Source: Prinsepia uniflora (lineage: Eukaryota; Streptophyta; Magnoliopsida; Rosales; Rosaceae). Taken from it: DNA of 64,000 nucleotides. The stretch's first letter is position 1. Every line of letters starts with the position of its first letter. The notes beneath the pieces are model-generated. The model saw nothing but the letters and a program-made list of their open reading frames with translations, did no database searches and was not told the origin of the DNA. Below, piece by piece: positions 34,656 to 47,002 of this stretch. The translations under genes were made by a program, and so were the position numbers. The stretch spans positions 61,206,416-61,270,415 of the forward strand of contig CM064871.1 of the NCBI GenBank assembly GCA_032719365.1. The letters are read 5' to 3'.

Positions 34656-37402
34656 TGTAACAACTCGTACCTTTAGGAAGAGTATAAATGTAATTTTGTA
34701 AAAGTTTGTATAAAAGGACAATTTTGCCCTTGTGAATAGTGTGTCAAAAGTTGACTTTTTGATTTACAGGTTGGATGAGTGTTGACCATTGACCGTGACG
34801 TAGTTTAGGACGTCACGAGTCAGTAGACAGGTGGCATGTCTGGTTTGGACAATCAGAGAAAAAGTTATGACGTTCGGAAGTTTGAGGGCGTTACCGTAAT
34901 TTTGATTAATTAGAGGAAAATGTTGAATTTTTAGAGGACTTGTGATTTGCACGTAGACCGAGGACCGTTGGATAGGTCTCGACGTCCTGAGTACAACGAC
35001 AGGCGGCACGCTGTCATCGGACGTCGGACGAAATAGTTATGGGTCTGGAAAATTTGAGGGCAAAATGGTAATTTGTACACCTAGGGGCATTTTGGTCTTT
35101 TCTCCTTAGGGCCAATCAAATAAGACCAGTTGGATTAGTGGGATTGGATATTTATGTTGTTGTCCATAGGATGATGGACACGTGGGAGAGGCCTAGAGGT
35201 TTCTAGGAAAATTTGTGTGTGCACGGCTACAAAACGTTCAAGTTTAAACCGTGTATTTTGGGCATTTTACACAGAAAACAGGGAGAGGAATTGTGAGAGT
35301 TCTTGATCGTTTCAGTGAGTGTGTGAGGTTTTTGTGCTTTTTGAGAGTGACAAAGAGAAGAGAGGAAGTTGGTGACTGAGTTTTGGGAGTGAGATCGTGA
35401 AAGAAACACGGCGGTGGTGAGGCTGAGTTTTCAGGGAAACAGAGAGGGCTGTGGAACTAGGTGGTGGTTGTGCCGTTTCCTGGTTCAATCCAAGTTGAGG
35501 AGGAGTTAGGACGACCGCAGGGGACTCAGTGAGCACCGTGGCACATGGTGGTGCAGACGGCGGAGGAAGAATCGCAGGTGAGACCCCAATCCCCTGTTTT
35601 TCCCATTTGATTGTTTTCAAAAGTCTTGGACTTTGCGCTAGAGTCGAGGGTTTTGGAGGTTAGGGTGAGACTCCTGAAGGTCCCAGGAGTCGTCTGAGGT
35701 TGTTGCCGTGACGGGGGATGACCTGGGTGGCCGGAGGCCAAAACAGGGCAAACAGGCAGTTTGTTTCAGGGATGAAGACGATGGGTTTTAGGCTTCGATT
35801 TCCAAGTTTTAGGACTGGGTTTGGTTGCAGGGAACTGGACAAAGCTTCTGGGATTGGATTGGACGGAAATGATGGAAGAATGGAGGAGAACCGGTCATGC
35901 CGGTTCAACACAGTTGAACCGGGTGACTCGAGGCTAATCTCGCAACGGAAGAACGTCGTAAGCTCTATGCCTCGGTCCCTGCCTCAACGTTCACCCCAAC
36001 GCTATCACCACGACCTGGAAGGTAAATTAAAACCAAAAGTGTTAGTGGACTAAAAGAAATAAAATGTTTAAAACGCAAGTTAAGAATAAAACAGCTTAAG
36101 GAAAACAATAAGATTTTTCCCTCCGTTTAAAATATGCATGCCTAACTATGTACTAGGAAAACCACAACATAAAACAGTATAACAAGATCATATCATAAAA
36201 CCAAATCCACCAATATCCAAGTCTGATCAAACCTGCTGGGTCTATCCGAGTCTTTAAACTCAAACCAGGCCTCAAATGTAATCCGAGTCTTTCAACTCAA
36301 TAGGCCTACAGGGGTAATATCATAAAAATCTGAGTCTTTAAACTCCCGAGTCTTTAAACTCAATCCGGGCCCGTCCCCCGTCAAATCTAATCCGGGTCTT
36401 TAAACCCAATATCCAGATCCAGCAAATCCAATCCAAAACCAATTCTAACATCAATTCTAAATCCTTATCCAAACCCGAATCCGATATCACTGGTCTGTGC
36501 CCTTCCATCATTCAGAACCGTCATTCCGAACCCCAATCCGAAATTCCACTTTTCCAACTTTAAAACCAAATTTCGTTTCTCGAAATTCGATTTCAAAACC
36601 AAAACCTTGATTACCAAAATCATATTTCATAATCCACTTATAACCATCAGAAAACAATTATAGATTGAAAACATGGAAGCTTAACATCAAATCAGAAATC
36701 CAGCTTTTTCTCGAAAAACGTGCGAAAACCCAAAAATGTCTCGAAAAACGTGCAAACATATCAATCACATATACTCATCATCAACAAGCATAAAACATAC
36801 TTAAAATCATAAAACATAAATAAAAACAGCTAGGCATGCTCGTAAGAAAAAGAAAGAGTCCACTCACGAATCCGAAAGTATCAATCGCGCTCTGTGCGCT
36901 CTTCAACCGTCTCAGGCGTCTCCCGCCCTGTCAATAAGCACCAAATAGGGTCACAAATACGTCAAATATGCTAACCCTAATTTCCCCAAATTTCCGAGAA
37001 TTTATACATAATTTAAACTTAAACCCTAAACCGTCCGAATCCTCGAACTTTCCTGTAACATCGTCCGATTAACCCGAAAATTACACCAATGGATTCCTTA
37101 GAACATTTAGAACAAAAACCATGTTGGAAGTTTGTTCAGAATCCTCCTCACGAGCCCCCACGCACCGCCCAAAGTGGCTGCGCGTGGGCCTCACGCGCCT
37201 GCTACAGTGCATCGTCTAAGTAGGATTTTGTGCCTGTTTTGTAATTACTATGCTCTAAATTACAGTTGTATTATATTTCTCCCTTGTCTGATAGTTATGC
37301 TTATGGTTGTGTTGAGGTTATTTTGGTACTTTAAGTGTGATTGTCAGACGGGAGCAGGGTTTGTCCCGGGTATCGAGGTGGTATTTGGGACGAGTCCTGA
37401 CA
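34656..37402 (+). mobile_element. 3' LTR of the Tekay element, with inverted segment
   Basis: The first part (34656-35932) matches the 5' LTR, the middle (35933-37218) is inverted, and the last 184 bases hold the family's LTR 3' end (TGTCAGACGGGAGCAGGG ... GTCCTGACA). The 13.6-kb-type end seen in the solo LTR at 13682-13737 supports this reading. Confidence 0.85.
35933..37218 (-). repeat. Inverted segment of the 3' LTR
   Basis: From GCTAATCTCGCAACGG to GCATCGTCTA this is the reverse complement of 28852-30153 in the 5' LTR. The solo LTR at 10833 has the same order as the 5' copy across the first junction (GACGATGCACTG), so the 3' copy is the altered one. Confidence 0.88.
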
Positions 37403-37822
37403 AGCAGGGTGCAAGACGAGGTGCGGCAAAGTGTAAGGCGAGCTGCAGTAGAGTGCCAGGCGATGCATAGTGCAACTACAAGGCGAGGCTTGCTACAAGT
37501 ACAAGGCGAGAAGTACCATCACTTGGAATTCGACGTGTCACAACCCTGCAGAGTGCAAGATGAGGTACAACAGAGTGCTAGGCGAGGTACATCAGAATGC
37601 AAGGTGAGACATGCTACAAGTGCGAGGCGATGAGTCACATCACTTGGAGTGCGACGTCTCACAACCCAGTATGAGGTTTGTTCCAACTGCAAGGCAAGGT
37701 GTGTTTCAGCTACAAGGCTAGATGTTTATCTTCAAAGCAAGGCTTCCCATGACGTGATTCGAAGTGCATGTGGTGCCATGAAGTCTTCTAAGGCTTCCCA
37801 TCATCGCCAAATTGAAGGAAGA
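37403..37822 (+). repeat. 22-bp minisatellite, right part, with a longer-range repeat
   Basis: Copies of the GAGTGCAAGRCGAGGT unit continue here. A longer period of about 120 bp is visible: GCTACAAG followed by ATCACTTGGA and TCACAACCC occurs from about 37487 and again from about 37609. The repeat fades by about 37760, before the Athila-like LTR. Confidence 0.7.
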
Positions 37823-39857
37823 TGATAACGCCCAAACTCCGCATTAAATTAAACACGTAATTTTAGTATTATGCAATTTAAAGCCTTTTTGTGTAGTGGT
37901 AGTATTGGTAAATAGAGATCGTTCTTAATCGGGGAAATTAGGGAACATTAATAATATGTTAGTGAGAAAAAATAATAAATTAAAAAATTATGAATTAAAT
38001 AATTAAATAACAAAGAATTAAAGAATAAATGAATTAATAAAACAATTAATGAATAAGAGAATTAATGAAATAATGAAATAAAGAATAAAAGAATAAAAGA
38101 ATAAAGAATTAAATGGTGGGTTTGAAAAGATTGTAATCATAAAATAAAGAAAACAAGTAAAAATAATTAAGAAGTTAATTCTACTTCTACTTTAACTTCT
38201 GTACAAGTGAACTTTCTTTAAACACATATTTTTACTAACACTTTAACATCATGCTCATATTGAACCAATCACAAAATCTTACCTTAATCATCTCAAATAC
38301 ATGCATACATTTTTCATATTATAAATGCACCGAACAATGGATTATTATCTACAATACGATTCACCTTAAGTTTGTGATTTAATGCGCCGAACAGCGGTCA
38401 AACATTAAATCTCTTCAACTCTATTCTAAATGCCCCAAACAGCGGATCAACATTTAGTTTCAAATCGAAATTTAAACACTAAAACATATAAAGTAAAAGA
38501 AATTCAAAAATTAAAACACATGGAGATTGCATTCTTACTTACAAATGTTGGAAAGAAAATATCAACACATATATTGAATTATAAGTAAAACCAATAACAA
38601 TAACAAGAATTTAAGTAAAGGGAATAAAGTTACACTTTCGGAACTCAAGAACAGCTTGTGATTCTGAAAGTGGATGGAAACAATGGAATGTTATTCATAA
38701 AATTCTCTGAACAGCAGAAAGAACCTTATGAAGATAGAGGATAAAACATAAGAATTCGGACTTAAATTATAGAATTATTTCGGAAATACTCGGCTTAAGT
38801 ATTTCTTAAGGAAAGCATAAAAATCTGTTTAAGAGATCTCAAAGAAAAATCACAAGAACAAAGTAAAGAAGAAATGAAATTAAGAACTAACATAAAAATA
38901 ACATAAATTAAGAACAAGAATTAAAATAAAACTAATTAATAAAAAAATCTACAAGAAGTTAAAATGGTCCCCAAAAATAAAGAACAAAAAGAAAGAAGAT
39001 GAACTTAAATGAAGAGTGAAAAAGAGAGAAACAATTAGAACCTAAACTACTAAAAAGAGAATCAAAATGGGGACCTTTGTTACATGAAATGGCCTCCTTA
39101 TTTATAGAGGGAGTGCCAAAATTCAACTAAAAAATAAAATAATAAAATAAAATAATGAAATGATGAACAATGATGATTAATGATGATATTAGGCAAGGTT
39201 TGGAGCTGAAAAATGGCTGATAATTGCAAGAAAATCTACAAAAGTCATGCTGGAAAAACTGCAAAGGGAGCAGTTGAGGATTAGGTGAAAAGCTGTAGAA
39301 AAAGGGACAGTGATTTCGGTGGAGGAAAGCTGAATGGGAGCAGGTGACCCGGCGTCTGATGTGCTGACAGAGGGCAGCAGCTCGGCGCACGCGTGATGAC
39401 AAAGGATGGCTAGTTCGACGCACGCATGCCGAACGTGCAAAAGATATTCGGTCAGCGCGTCCTGACCACATTAGCAGGGCTGGCAAAAGACTTTTGGGCC
39501 GGTTTCTTGGGCCTGCGCAGTATTTGGGATGGGCCTAGCGTCTGGGCTGTTGGGCTGGAACGGAATTGGATTTCCAATTGGACTTGGGCTGTAGCTAGGC
39601 TTGATGTTTATAAAATATGTTTTGGGCCAGCAAATCAATTACAAATTAAATTATATAATTTCATCTAAACTCGTCCATAATTTATTCGTTATAATTCCGA
39701 TCGGGACAATTCTTTCGCCAAAACGCTCCAAATTACAAGCTTTATTTATTTAAACAAAAATATCACAAAAAATATTATTTTATCTAATTATTTATTATTT
39801 TAATATTAAAAGTTAAGTATAAAGGGTATAAAATAATGCTTAATTGACGACCTATCA
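37823..39857 (-). mobile_element. 3' LTR of the Athila-like element
   Basis: It aligns along its length with 60536-62470, including the recurring CCGAACAGCGG phrases near 38340-38450. It has extra AT-rich sequence at about 38040-38215 that the right copy lacks. The minus-strand frames at 39127-39486 have counterparts in the other LTR and are LTR sequence. Confidence 0.9.
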
Positions 39858-40596
39858 AATACCCCCACACTTAAACTTTGATAGTTCCTAGCAAATACTA
39901 AAACTAAACTACGAAGTCAAAACAAGTACACCCTTAACCATTTGTCTCAAAATTGCATTATTATCATGACATCAAAGATTTTCACTTAAAGTATTTAAGC
40001 ATATGGAATTCAAGAGTTAATACATTGTAACAAAATGTTTCAACAAGTAAGATAATGAGTAAATACGGTGAAATGGATTTCAACATGAATAAAACAAGTA
40101 TGAATCAACTCATAAGGATATGCACTCATAAATTCACTCAATTTATAAGGGTTTGTATTTGCACTCAAAATTTCAAACAAACACCTCATGATAAAAATTA
40201 AACATACTTTCACAAATGAACCAAAACCATAAGCTTACTCAAGTAATTAACTCAACTAATCAAAATTTACCATCTTAAGGATCATAAGGTCTTTATGAAG
40301 GTTGTAATGGGGCTAAGTTTAGAGGCAAGGAATGTATAGGATAAGTGGTGCTCAAATTCGTTCCAAGACTCAATAGACTCCCAAAACGTATCATAACTTC
40401 CCAACCTTAGTGCAATGATATCATGAATTCATCCCTTCGAACATAGGCTTATTTCATCGTGTTGGGCCTCGAATTCATTTTTTGTGTTAGATTTACAAAT
40501 ATAAAGGACTTAACTCAAACATGACATAATCAAACTTTATTACCTTGATAGAGACTCAAAACACTTTTTTTTTCATTTTTTTATATATATCAAGGT
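39858..40596 (-). other. Athila-like internal sequence with polypurine tract, non-coding
   Basis: On the minus strand AAGTGTGGGGGTATT (39872-39858) directly precedes the 3' LTR and is the polypurine tract. The remaining bases are AT-rich and without a supported frame, up to the AATAA duplication of the next insertion. Confidence 0.7.
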
Positions 40597-41092
40597 AATA
40601 ATGTAATGACCCGTCTCGAATTACGGGATTAGATTAGTGACTAATCAGGATTAGTGAGGTTAATCGGTGATTAGTTGAGCGAAATCGGACGAACAATGCA
40701 AAATGACCGTTTTGCCCCTAATCGTGGGCAAAACGTTTACTTATCATTCTGGCGGTCAAATGGACTTTGGCCGATGACTGTGACATAGTTCGGGACGTCA
40801 CGAGTTCATAGACAGGTGGCACGTCCAATTCCGACATTTGAGGAAGAAGTTATGACGTTCGAAAGTTCATGGGTATTTTGGTAATTTGGTCAAAAGGGCA
40901 AATAGTTGACTTTTGCCTTGGGAGGTCTGATGGCCGAGGGTCGAGGACCGTTACGTAGATCGGGTCGATACGAATCTATAGACAGACGGCACATTGAAAT
41001 CGAACTTCGATCAGGAAAGTTATGGGTCACAGAAGTCTGATTGCACTATTGCACGATTTACGAGACGAATTACTTTTATATCCTAGTGGGCC

Positions 41093-42367
41093 TAGATATT
41101 TATTCCAACCTGAAGCATAGGTCCACTGTGCTTCCACTGCGCTACTCTGCTCAAACCAACGGAATCCTGACCATTCGTACTGAACATGGCCTGCCCCTGG
41201 TCATCCCATCTCCCAGCTCTGTTCATAGTTCGGTCCAGACACCAGCATCTCACGCCTGATCACAACCTCAACTCACGATGTGCCCATCGTACCATTACAA
41301 GCCTCCCTACTCGTGGCACATCATCCTCTATCTCGTGCTCATAGCACACCAGTCCCGAACCTCCGCTCATACCGAACCAAAACCCTCTATCTACGCTCGA
41401 GTCGGGGGAATTAACATCCCTCGTAATCCACAACTCTGAGCAACTCAATGCTCAACCAATGCTGCAGTCTCACTGGACTCGTCCAGAGTCGTCCCCCAAC
41501 TATCCACTACCTCGGCTGCACCTAGCAGCACCATCTCCAATCTGGTCGTAAATCGGCCCAATTGCATCAACTATCTAACCACAAACCCCAAACTCACGAT
41601 TTTCCAGATGAAGCACTTACTCTGAGGTTCCTCACTCGGGTACGCACAGTCCAAACCAGTCATCCCACGAAGTTCCTCAAATCATCCTTGTCATACGGGT
41701 TATCAAAAGCTCGCGACATCCACTAGCTCACAACACCATCAATACTCGGGTCGTCACACCCGATGAAGAACATCTCTTCACAAAAGGTCTACATAATCAA
41801 CAACCGGTAACCATCGCTAGGGGAATCCATCAAGTCCTAAAAGTAGGTTCATTTACCCCAGCAACTCAAGGCATCCAGCGGCTCATAGCCGTACAAATCC
41901 AATCTCAACCTAACTGACCAAAAGGTCATCTGGCCTAACAAGCCACCGTCAGCTGGCCTCCTCGGCCCACGTGTACCACCAGCTCAACAGGCTGTCATTT
42001 GGCTCTACATACCGACTAGTCGACCCTCAGTCGACCATCAAGCATAGTTCACTGGTTACCATTCAGGTTAATCATGCTGGCATACATCCGATCCTATGGT
42101 CCAACCAACTATCGAGCAAATCCAGCGTCAAACATGCTAACTACTCCGGCCCTATGCCGACAAGTAAAACCCCCAATCGCGTATCGGGCAACGCATCACC
42201 CAGTCGCTCGTACTCTCGCCACTAAGCCACTAGCTATTACCCGTGTATCCAGGTTGATGACGGGCTGTTCCGCGTCGAGACATCACATCCAGAGTAGCGT
42301 CACATCATGCTAATCGACAAACCACCTGCTCTGGAAGCCAAACTTCACGCAGAGCGCACAAAACCTA
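41093..42367 (-). other. Non-coding leader of this derivative
   Basis: The composition resembles the other derivative leaders (13742-14554 and 53861-56235). Short frames on both strands show no protein motif. Confidence 0.5.
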
Positions 42368-42378
42368 CTCTGATACCA
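42368..42378 (-). other. Primer binding site, tRNA-iMet type
   Basis: The minus strand reads TGGTATCAGAG, three bases from the LTR end at 42382. Confidence 0.85.
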
Positions 42379-42381
42379 ATT

Positions 42382-45300
42382 TGACACGACCCACCCCTAA
42401 TCCCCCGGGATTAAGGGCTAGGTCATACTCCCGTCTAACTTACGCGTGACACGAAGGCTAAACCGACGTCCAACATCCATGTAATACGTAAGCCAGACAA
42501 GGGATTCCCAAAATTAACCGTCCACAAGTATCGGACTTCCCAGAGCGCGCAGATTCTACTGTGGATCGCGTGTGTGATGTCTCCGTCTCTCTCTACCAAT
42601 AGCCTGCACCGCAACAACCTGGAGGGTATCGAAAACACAAAAGACTGTGAGTGGACAAAAAAAAATAATAAGTTTAGAAAAACCATTTATTAGAAAAGAC
42701 ATTTATACCCTCCATTCAAAAACCAATGCATGCATATAAAATCCATGTCATAAAACCAAAAGCCAGAAGTCATTGCACCTTTTCAAATCCCGGGCCTCAG
42801 CCCAAACCATCGAAATCCATATCATCCGGGGCATAGCCCAAAACCATCGGAAAACCATTAGTGAAAACCATCATTATTAAAAATCATCAAGTTATCCTCG
42901 AAATCCAAAAAACATCTGAAATTCATTTCAACCAATCGAACCTGCTGGATCTATCCGAGTCTTTAAACTCCCGAGTCTTTAAACTCAATCCAGGCCTCAA
43001 TATAATCCGAGTCTTTAAACTCCTGATTCTTTGAACTCAATAGGCCTACGGGGGAAATCACAATATCCGAGTCTTTAAACTCCTGAGTCTTTAAACTCAA
43101 TCCGGGTCTTTAAACCCAATCCAGGCCCATCCCCGTCACAATCATATCCGGGTCTTTAAACCTAATAACCAGATCCAGCAAATCCAATCCAAAACCATTT
43201 TAAAACCATTTCCAAATCCATGTCCAAATCCGAATTCAAAATCACCATTTCGAATTCCAAGCTGAATCCGAAATTATCATCGCAAATCCAAATCCAGAAT
43301 CATATCCATAATCCATTTCCAAATTCGAATCTGAAACCATCATTCCGTAAGCTATCATCTGGAATAACCATTCCAATCCAAATCCAGAAATCCACTTTCA
43401 AGTTCCAAAATCGAATCCTGAATCGTCATCCTGAAATCCGATTCCAAAATCCGAAATCACGTTCATCAAAACCACTTTTATGAACTGGGCTTCAAGCCCG
43501 AAATCAATTTCCAAAATCCATTAGAAATCATTGAAATCAAATCATAATTCAAATCCCAAAATCAAATCATCAAAACCATCATCAAACCATAGCAGAAAAC
43601 TATATCTCGTAAAACGTGTAATTTGGTAAATATCTCGAAATACGTGCAAAATCGTAAGTCATCAATATCAATTCACAAATATAGAAATCACGTATAGAAA
43701 ACATATAAAAACATATATGCATGCATCATAAGTTAGAAAGCAAAGTCCACTCACAGACCATTAGCGTCGCCACCTCGATACGCATGCATTTACGCTTTCC
43801 CGGCTAATTCACTATCACCGGCTATCCCGAACCTGTCCAAATCCCATAATAAGGTCATTAACTACTTCATAATGCTCCTACTAAATCCCCGTAATTTTCA
43901 CGAATTTTAAACTATTTTTAAATGAGCCTTTAAACCTTCGGACATCCAAAAACCTATCGAAACGATGTTTGATCGACTCGAGACCAGTGTCAAAATGTTC
44001 GTTACATCGATTACTTCATTTCAAAAGTTGAAAAATTCCCCATCAGAGGCACCACGAGCCCTCACGCACCACCCAAAGGGGCTGCGCGTGGGAGCCACAC
44101 GCCTGCACTGTTCATCACCCTCTACCTCTCGCAGACCTGGTTCAGACCGGTTTGAACCGGCCCAGTCCAACCGAAGTGGCGAGAGCGGTTCAACGTCCTA
44201 AATCATCCAATTCAATCTAATTTCAACCTTTTTTCTTCCATTAACTTCATCCAACTACTTCCTATTGATCTATGTGAGAAAAACATAGAAACCAGGTCTA
44301 TTTCTTACCTCTTTGATCGACGAACATACGGCCAATTCCCACCGTCGTGTTCTCACGACGCCGTCCACCACAAGCCTTCCTTTCAAGCTTAATAGACTCC
44401 TAACACCATCCAAAACCTGCCTTGATCAATCAAGTTGCTTAACAACCATCAAAATACAAATTGCCATTTTCAAACTAAAACTCACCTTTCACGGGTTTCA
44501 CGGCCACCGTCCACGGCAGGCCTCAGTTCCAAGCTTCATAGCTTCCTAACCACCTCAGAAACATTACCCAATTAATCAATTCGAACCTCAACCCCCTAAA
44601 TCAAACTTCCTGATTTTGAAATGCAACTAGGGGACTCACGGGTTTTTCACGACTTCCTTACCTCCATAAGCCATCGTGGGCCGCCGTGGTCGCCACCATG
44701 TTCAGCCAACTTCCTTTCTCACTTTTGTTCACAAACAACAGGCAAATGAGGATGTTTAGAGGGTTGGATTCCACTTAGACACACGGCCACTCTGTTTTTC
44801 ACACTATGTTTGTCCAATGCCCGTGCAACCAAGTATATTTGGATGTGAGGCGGCTGAGGAGGTTTCCACAAGTCTCTAGAGCTCAGCCAAGTGTCCCCAT
44901 CTAATTAGGCAACCTGCCCATTACAGCCAAGTGTCACTCGACACAAATCCCAAGGCAACAATTACCACAATGCTCTTTTTATGACCAATTACCATTTTGC
45001 CCTTACCATATTTTGACCAAAACCCGAACCATCTTGTATCCGATGATAATGTGCCTCCTGTCGTAGCACTCAGGGAATCTAGACCTACCTAACGATCCTC
45101 GAATTACGTGAAAAGTCCATGTCGTTTGAAAAGTCAACAAATTGCCCCTTTTTAACTAAATTACCAAATTACCCTTGAACTTCCGAACATCATAACTTCC
45201 TCTTCGGATGTCAGAATCGGACGTGCCACCTGTCTATGAACTCGTGACGTCCCGAACTACGTCACAGTCATTGGTCAAAGTCTGGTTGACCGTTCAAACC

Positions 45301-45444
45301 AAAAGTCAACCGTTCGCCCAATTCTAAGGGCAAAATCGTCATTTTGCACCGTCTGTCCGAAATCATCCAACTAATCACCGATTAACCTCACTAATCCGTC
45401 ATTAACCACTAATCTAATCCAAGTTTCTGGGATAGGTTGTTACA
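42382..45444 (-). mobile_element. 5' LTR (3063 bp) of this derivative, complete
   Basis: On the minus strand it starts TGTAACAACCTATCCC and ends GGGTCGTGTCA. It carries GTGAGTGGAC (about 42648), the GAGTCTTTAAACTC array (42950-43165), GTCCACTCACAG (about 43745), a GC-rich block with CACGCGC-like text and conserved U3 blocks (45050-45340). The plus-strand frame at 43220-43483 is a chance reading of simple LTR repeats. Confidence 0.88.
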
Positions 45445-47002
45445 TTAATAAGGTAGTTAGTAACCCTCTAGATTGATTTGGACAGGTTTGGGAGTCCCGG
45501 TGACGACGATTAGCCCGGTAAGGCTTACGATGGTTTCCTCTTCTAAACTGTGATGCATGCATAAAATGTTTTATATGGTTTAAAAATATGATTCTATGAT
45601 GTTGGTTTTGATATTGGTGAATTACATGGTTTCACACAATTCGAGGCGATTTACGTGCTTGCACGTAAATCGAGGTTTACAATTTTGCACTGATTTTCCG
45701 TGCTTCAAGTTTTGGAAATGATTTCATGAAATGGTATTGAATTTGAAAAGGTAAACTCGGGTTTGAGACCCATTTGTTTTGGAATCCCTCGAACTCGAAG
45801 TCCATTTAGTTACGTTTTCGAGCTAGAGGCCCAATTGGTTCTTGAATCAATTTTGGATTTGGAAATATGGACTGGGCAAGAGACCCATTTGATTTACGAA
45901 CTCTCAGACTTAATGCCCATTTGATTTAACAAGACATTGGGCCGGAGGCTCAGTTGGTTTACGTATCGGGCTTGAAGCCCAGTTGGTTTGCGTATCGGGC
46001 TCGAGGCCCAGTTGACTTACGTATTGGGCACGAGGCCCAGTTGGTTTACGATTCGGGCTGGAGGCACAATTTGTATGTGGATTCGGGCTTAGGGCCCAGT
46101 TATGTTTTTAAGATTATGATCTCGGGTCGGAGACTCATAAATGGATTTCTGGTTCATGACGGTTTATGGGGACCGGCATGAACCCTTAAAAAGGTTTTAT
46201 GGTTCATGACGGTTTATAGGGACCAGGCATGAACTCTCGAAAGGTTTTAAGAATGATTTCAAATGGTTTTCCGTATACCATCCTTATTATATGAATTGTC
46301 TCCTCCAGGGAAGGTCATTGGCTTGGGTGGACCCTGGAGTAGTCATGGAGCACTAACTAAGTGGAGTAGCCCCCGTTGGGTTCCTTACTCTCAGAAAGGC
46401 TATGGATTATAACCCCCAGGGAGGGTCATTGATCTACGGACATTGACCTAGGTGGACCCTAGGGAGACTTGGGCTTTGAGACCCCGGGTAGCACGCGTGT
46501 AGCTCTAGATACCGTGACAAGATTAGTTATATGATATATGGATAAACATGATTTCTTGGTTTTGCGAAATTGTGTTTTATGATGATAAATGGATTTGGGC
46601 TGAGATCTCACATATGTTTACTATGTTATGGTTTTCTGTAAATGGTTTTGGGCAAGGGCCCATATGGATGGGGTTGTTTAAACATATGTGATTGGATAAA
46701 TGGTTTTACTATGCATGCATGCTTTTTAGTGAAGGCATAAAGGTCTTTTATGAAATGTGTTTTACGAAACTTATTACTTTTTGTCCACTCACAGTCTTTC
46801 TGTTTTCAATGCCCTTCAGGTTGAATACGGTGCAGATTGTAGCAGAGATTGAGACATCACATATCTCCTCCGGATCTTGGCGTACTCTAGAAGCCTTCGA
46901 GCTAAAGGTTCAAATTTTCCTTGGTTTGACACTCCATGTCAAACAGGGTCAGGAGCGTCCCTCGTTAATCCCGGAGGGATTGGGACTGATATTGACAAAT
47001 AA

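Larger units (their letters stand above)
27574..37402 (+). mobile_element. Tekay/Del-clade Ty3 chromovirus-like retrotransposon, decayed
   Basis: LTR-like copies start TGTAACAACTCGTACC at 27574 and 34656. Between them lie gag, protease, RT, RNase H, integrase and a chromodomain-like tail, in that order. A polypurine tract precedes the 3' LTR. The 3' LTR ends TCCTGACA at 37402, and the flanks AGTAG (27569-27573) and AGCAG (37403-37407) differ by one base, a likely aged duplication. The clade is inferred from the pol sequence (PDVFPEELPGLPP, FIDDILVYS) and long LTRs. Many stops and frameshifts make it inactive. Confidence 0.9.
41093..45444 (-). mobile_element. Coding-free LTR+leader derivative, left end missing
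   Basis: A complete LTR (42382-45444) is followed on the minus strand by a primer site and about 1.3 kb of leader without gag or pol. The leader ends where plus-oriented LTR sequence begins, at about 41092. No 3' LTR is present, so the copy is truncated. Confidence 0.7.
40602..46997 (+). mobile_element. Tekay-type LTR, duplication AATAA, split by a minus-strand element
   Basis: It starts TGTAATGACCCGTC at 40602 and ends GATATTGACA at 46997, with perfect AATAA at 40597-40601 and 46998-47002. Left part: 40602 to about 41092, carrying the U3 modules. Right part: 45445-46997, with GGGCTNGAGGCCCA repeats (45940-46060), GTCCACTCACAG (about 46784) and the LTR end block. By comparison with 10833-13737, about 0.8 kb is missing where the other element sits. 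It reads as a solo LTR with a nested insertion. Confidence 0.82.

Noticed and set aside
27470..37760. CACTA-type subterminal repeats
   Set aside because: No CACTA terminal motif or 3-bp duplication was found near either repeat block. The idea stays open only for the joined unit described in the findings.
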